The notes under the pieces: generated by a model
Told to the model about the DNA's origin: nothing
What the model saw: the letters and a program-made list of their open reading frames with translations, nothing else
The model's database searches: none
Source: Telmatactis stephensoni
Lineage: Eukaryota > Cnidaria > Anthozoa > Actiniaria > Isophelliidae
DNA: 64,000 bases
Reading direction: 5' to 3'
NCBI GenBank assembly: GCA_029948255.1
Contig: JALIZF010001533.1
Location: 186,001 to 250,000 of the forward strand
Position numbers and translations under genes: made by a program
Shown here: positions 59,598-64,000 of the stretch, piece after piece
Position numbering within the stretch: position 1 is the stretch's first letter
Layout of the letters: each line of letters begins with the position of its first letter

Positions 59598-62500
59598 ATG
59601 TCGAAGCAAGTTCCAGACGATGTAAAGTGTTATATTCGAGCTGTTTTGATATCATCAGCAAGTGGCGTCAAGCAAACCAGATTTTGCCGCGAATATGAGA
59701 CGTACGCAAATGCCCGACTTGAATGGCGAAAAATGGGATTTAATGACCTCTATGAGTTTCTTTTAGCTATTCCAGACGTTGCTCGGGTAGAGTATTCACA
59801 AAAGGAATCACAGAATCTGGTATTCGGTGTCGTAAAGAACGATGTCTATTCTTCAGTACACGCTAAGAAAGCGGGGAAAAAAGGAACTGGCGAGAAACCG
59901 AGGCCTCCCTCAGAATGGGGAAAGCCGTCAACGAGCAAACAAAACGATAAAGAAAGAACTATTGATGTATCCAATGACTTGGCATCTCTGAAAGTGACAT
60001 TTTTAAATACAGAAGGCGTCCTAATTCCTAATGATGTAGGACTGTATGGGGTTCACATAAGAAACTTACCTAGTAATTGCACTACGGTATGGATTACTTG
60101 ATCATCTAGAGCAAATTTTGTATGACTGTGACAAAGGCCCATGCTTTGCTATATCTGAGTGCTTTGATTGGTTAGGGTTTCCCTGCTAGCATTTTTTGTC
60201 AGGAATCACTATGATAGAGACTCTGCTAGCAGGGAAGGTTAGGGTATAAAGGTTGGCCAATCAAAATTCTGAGACAGTGCAGAACACAGGTTTTTCACCG
60301 TCATACATGGATCACACTAATCCCTGGGCACTTCATGAGGGTGTATTGCCGATTAATACTGTGTCACATTGTCTTTGTCTCATATTCCGTAACACAATAT
60401 TTTACAATTGATTAACCTGTGTAGCAGCCCTAAGGGGAAAGGGACGGGGAAGGGAAAGGGGAGAGGGGGAATGGGGAGAAGGGAAGGGAAGGACCTGCAA
60501 CGAACCCCAAACTTGAAAAAACTTGTATGAAATGCCCCTTGATGAATTATTCATGTTTCAAGTAATACTTCTAAAATTCAGGGTTAATTTGAGGTCAATA
60601 ACAAACAGCTCCAAAAGTTAAATTTTTGGGACAAGGAGAATTCATGATCAAGGAGTAAAAGAGGTCAAAACACATATAAACAATAACTAAGCTTACTATG
60701 TTTGAACAGCATGTGACTAATGACATTGGCGACAATTATCTTTGTAAGAGTTTCTCTTCAATAATTCAGTGAAAATGTTTGTCCAACATGCTTTTGATCC
60801 AGCTCTTTTGATCAACTGAAGCATATACATCAGAAGAGGCAGCAGGGTCATCCAAAACATTGACCAAGACTGTATAATCAGGCCCTTTAATAGGATTATT
60901 TCCCCTTGTGGATATAGTCTCTGTGTAGGCAATATTAGCGGGAAACTCATGAGACTATATTATTTTCACAAATTTAAGATGGATTTAAGTTAGCAGAAAG
61001 TGAGGACAGGTATGACCCCTTTCTGAGATAAAAACGTGCATTCCTGTTGCTAGAAGTAGTTTAATTTTCAACAGGCTGCACTCAGGCCAGCAGCTGTGGC
61101 CAAGGGTAAGTTAGGTTGACATCCACTAGCCACAGTTGTCAGATTTCCACTGACTGGCTTTCTCTGAGAATATTAAAAAAAACAAGTATGACCACAGACT
61201 CATTAATATGATATTTTACATTTGACTAAAATCTTGCAATCTGATTGGCCGAGAGCCATTGTTAATAAGAGTACTGACAATAGCTGACGCCAACATGTCA
61301 CGCTCATCCTTACAGAAAAAAGTTTGGGACAGTTTTTCAAACAGATTTGGACGGAAAAGATCTAAGATAATGTTGTAAAAAACAAATTGAAGATAGTTTT
61401 CCATTGTCAGTACTCTTATTTATAATCATGGATGACGTCAAAAAATGTCCAAAACTTAGCAGTGAAACCACTCGCTGCGCTCGTGGTTCCACTTTAGTTT
61501 TGAACATTTTTTGATGTCATCCATGATTAATAAGAGTACTGACAATGGAAAACTATCTTCAATTTGTTAATTTGGCATATTATATCACTGTGCAAAAACT
61601 TATAACATCTTACACTGTAGTATGGACCAAAATATTCACAGATCTGTCATGCACAGAATTTTTGTTGTTCTAATTTATCTCAGTTGTACAGTTGTTTATA
61701 CTGCTCTGGAAGTACACTGTACTTGCTATTATACCAAAATAGATGATGCAGTTTTCATAGTACTGTGAAAAACTTATGGTGCAGCACAAGTGCATTCCTA
61801 GATATACTGTGAAACATGCTCTATAGTGGCTACCTAATGAAATTTGAAGTACATTAGCTGGCACTTAGAATGTGGTCATACTCACTCGGCCAGTCAAGGC
61901 TCATTATTTCAATGTTCTGTATTCTATAGTAGAGTAATATCTATATCCAGAACACTTGTGTTCATCTTCTAACCCTTACTTATCAATAGAATTTTGATAT
62001 TCTTATATTTCCAGGAAGAACTTGACAAGGTATTTATGTGTTATCCCTCTCACAGACTTTGTAAAATTGTTACCAGAGAGTAAGTACCACAGATAGTGTG
62101 TCCTATATAGATGTACAAACTATGAATTTGTATCACTTTTATTTGATACAAATTTAATTGTTAAAAAGGCAATAATCTTTCTTTCCAGGGGCTCCATTTT
62201 TGCTTTCGCCAAATTTAAACAGGAGCAAGATGCTGTAAAGGCATTGAAAGAAAAAGATGGCTACAATTTGAGAGGGAGTAAATTAAAACTTAGCACAGCA
62301 ACTGAGGGAAAAGGAAAACAGAATTCAGAGGTAGTCAAGTGCATACATTATAGTAGTTGAAATGATTTATTTTAGAAATTACATTTTGTAGTTTGACTAA
62401 GGTGAGCTTGGACATCAAAGCTGGCATTTGGGTTAATCACCAGTGATGATGATCCCTTTAAACAGGCTAACAGTAGTTTGAACATTGGTTGGGAAAAGCT

Positions 62501-63811
62501 ATTGTTCTATCCTAAAAACTGAACCTGAATACAATACACCGATCCCGGCTTTGCTTGAATGGCCACTAAACAATGGATGGTTTTCCCAATGGAATAGTAA
62601 ATGTCCGAGCAACAAAACTCGAATTCGAAGATGTTTTAGATATTATCACACGATTTCTTGATGTTCCTTTAGAATGCACTCAGTCTCAGAAAGACCTTTA
62701 CAAATCTCAGCAATCGGGTGTCTGTATCAGATTGTACATCAAAAAACATGTTAGCTTGTCCGACGTAGCAACAGTAACTATGGAGGCAGAACAATGGATG
62801 CGGGATCGGTGAATTAGCCTGTTCAAAAGGATGCCTGCCTGCCTGCTTGCATTTCTTCTTTCCTTCCCATCCTCCCTCCCTCTTTTTTCTTTCCTTCCTT
62901 CCTCCCTCCCTCCCTCCTTTTTCCTTCCTTCCTCTCTCTCCCTCCCTCCCTTCCTTCCTCCCTTCCTCCCTCCCTTTGCTTATATATTTTGAATTCTTTT
63001 AGGGATCCCAAGCAGCAAAAGAAAAAGACAAACTACCAAAACTCCCTCCTCTGAATCCTAAATCAGCTCCTAAAGCCAATAAAGTGATTGTTAATAATGC
63101 TACTATTTTGTCTGAGGTAAAAAATTGTGTCAAGAATAATGAAAGTTAGTGAGCATAAAAAGCATAAAAATGTCACTGACTGTATTTAAAGAATTAAGCG
63201 ATGAAGTGAAACTTGTAAAACAACGTAAAAAGGAGATAACTTACTGACATTTTGAGCCTTAGTAACCCTGTGTCGGAGTAAAAGAGAGTAATGAATTCAT
63301 GGGTGGGTTTGTATAGGAGTCAGAAAGTGTGGGTTGGCCAGTAGGAAAGTGAAAAATAGAACGAGTATAGGACAGTAGGTTAATTGAATGAAAACTGCTC
63401 AATACATGCCATTGGGCTGTTGAGTGCTCAATGAATGAATAAATCACATTTCTTTGAACGTCATCATTTTGCGGTCATCATTAATGCCAGCGATCAAACA
63501 CAAACTGAAGACAATCATGTGATTGATGTTATGGTTACTGGAGTTTAAGTGGTGGGAAACTGGTTTAGTATTGTCATTGGTGTTAATATCACGAATATAA
63601 TCAAGGACATGTCTATTTAAAGAAGTGATTGGGTTGTGAGATCATAGAATGTAGTCTATCAAAGCGCCATCCTTAAAATTCTATGTGATTTATATGTTGT
63701 AATAATGAGTTATTTCCTCATAATGTTCCTTATTTTTAATTTAAAGATTGAGCTCATGCAACTCTATTCTAAATATGGTCTTGTGAAACATGTAGATAAG
63801 CATGGAAACAG
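59598..63811 (+). CDS. LOTUS (OST-HTH) plus RRM protein, 5' part; germ-granule type
   Basis: Five coding exons: 59598-60086, 62015-62079, 62189-62330, 63003-63116, 63747-63811. Phases agree, the last exon ends in phase 2, and the gene continues past the right edge. Exon 1 begins MSKQVPDDVKCYIRAVL and encodes a LOTUS/OST-HTH domain (about residues 8-78: YIRAVLISSASGVKQ, WRKMGFNDLYEFLLAIPDV). A basic, serine-rich linker follows. An RRM then spans exons 1-3 (VHIRNLPSNCTTEELDKVF; FAFAKFKQEQDAVKAL), and a second RRM-like start follows (KVIVNNATILSEIELMQLYS, then YGLVKHVD). LOTUS domains occur in Oskar, TDRD5/TDRD7 and MARF1, which act with Vasa/piRNA or mRNA-control machinery in germ granules. LOTUS first and RRM after differs from MARF1 order; downstream Tudor domains, if any, would lie outside the window. 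The ATG has an acceptable context (GGGGAAATG). Confidence 0.85.
61243..61570. mobile_element. Fold-back element in intron 1 of the LOTUS/RRM gene
   Basis: AATAAGAGTACTGACAAT occurs in alternating orientation (61265, 61405 inverted, 61530), with a CCACTCGCTGCGCTCGTGG loop. Same layout as 21313-21660 but diverged in sequence. Confidence 0.7.
62537..62812 (+). mobile_element. Short element with CACCGATCCCG ends and a 79-codon ORF
   Basis: CACCGATCCCG near 62538 and CGGGATCGGTG near 62800 are perfect 11-bp inverted repeats. Between them an ATG at 62573 opens a frame to TGA at 62810 (begins MDGFPNGIVNVRATKLEFED, ends EAEQWMRDR). It sits in intron 3 of the LOTUS/RRM gene. A resemblance to the end of retroelement Gag proteins is only an impression. 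Confidence 0.4.
62820..62995. repeat. CCTT/CCTCCC low-complexity tract
   Basis: Pyrimidine-rich repeats of TTCC, TCCC and CTGC just before the exon 4 acceptor of the LOTUS/RRM gene (acceptor at 63002). Possibly acts as an extended polypyrimidine tract. Confidence 0.75.
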
Positions 63812-64000
63812 GTATATTTTGCCACTAACTGGTCTTACCACCATTTGCATAATTACACCATCCCCCACCACCACCACCCCTGACTAAAATCTTGACTTGG
63901 AATTGGTCAATAGGCTACCAATAGGCTATTCAGACAGAGGTGAAGTTTTTTCCAATGAAGTGAAGTTTTGTTTTTGTTTTGCACCCAGCCAATGCAAGGG

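Overview
This is eukaryotic DNA: AT-rich, with GT-AG introns in phase, tRNA-derived SINEs, LINE tails and very many fold-back elements. The protein content (two cnidarian-type DEG/ENaC channels, a secreted protein of the kind I recall from coral skeletal matrix, a gremlin-like BMP antagonist, a LOTUS/RRM germ-granule-type protein) points to an anthozoan cnidarian, most likely a stony coral. This is inference; I ran no database search. All gene models were built by hand from splice signals, exon phase and agreement between duplicated copies.

Left half (about 1-31.8 kb, minus strand): a large tandem duplication carrying two DEG/ENaC sodium channel genes. Copy B (17.1-31.0 kb) is complete, with 13 coding exons and 622 predicted residues. 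Copy A (1.4-14.8 kb) has twelve matching exons in the same phases; its thirteenth exon (TM2 and C-terminus) lies off the left edge, because the window opens just upstream of where that acceptor would be. Both first coding exons are only 20 nt. The copies differ mainly in a lysine-rich extracellular insert in exon 4 and in transposon insertions, which give filled and empty sites for the same SINE family.

Middle (31.8-40.7 kb): mostly non-genic DNA with fold-back elements and a SINE, and one small plus-strand gene at 38.1-38.5 kb for a gremlin/DAN-type cystine-knot secreted protein.

Right-middle (40.7-54.1 kb, plus strand): a five-exon gene for a secreted, probably GPI-anchored protein. Its promoter, first exon and part of intron 1 are duplicated (first exons at 40.90 and 46.48 kb), but only one set of downstream exons is present. 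Exon 2 as given is one base too long for a continuous reading frame. The introns are packed with nested palindromic elements.

Right end (59.6-64.0 kb, plus strand): the first five coding exons of a gene with an N-terminal LOTUS (OST-HTH) domain, an RRM and the start of a second RRM-like segment; it runs off the right edge. The five genes show no obvious shared pathway. The strongest theme is recent local duplication with heavy invasion by non-autonomous transposable elements. I found no bacterial-style system, CRISPR array, rRNA or functional tRNA gene.
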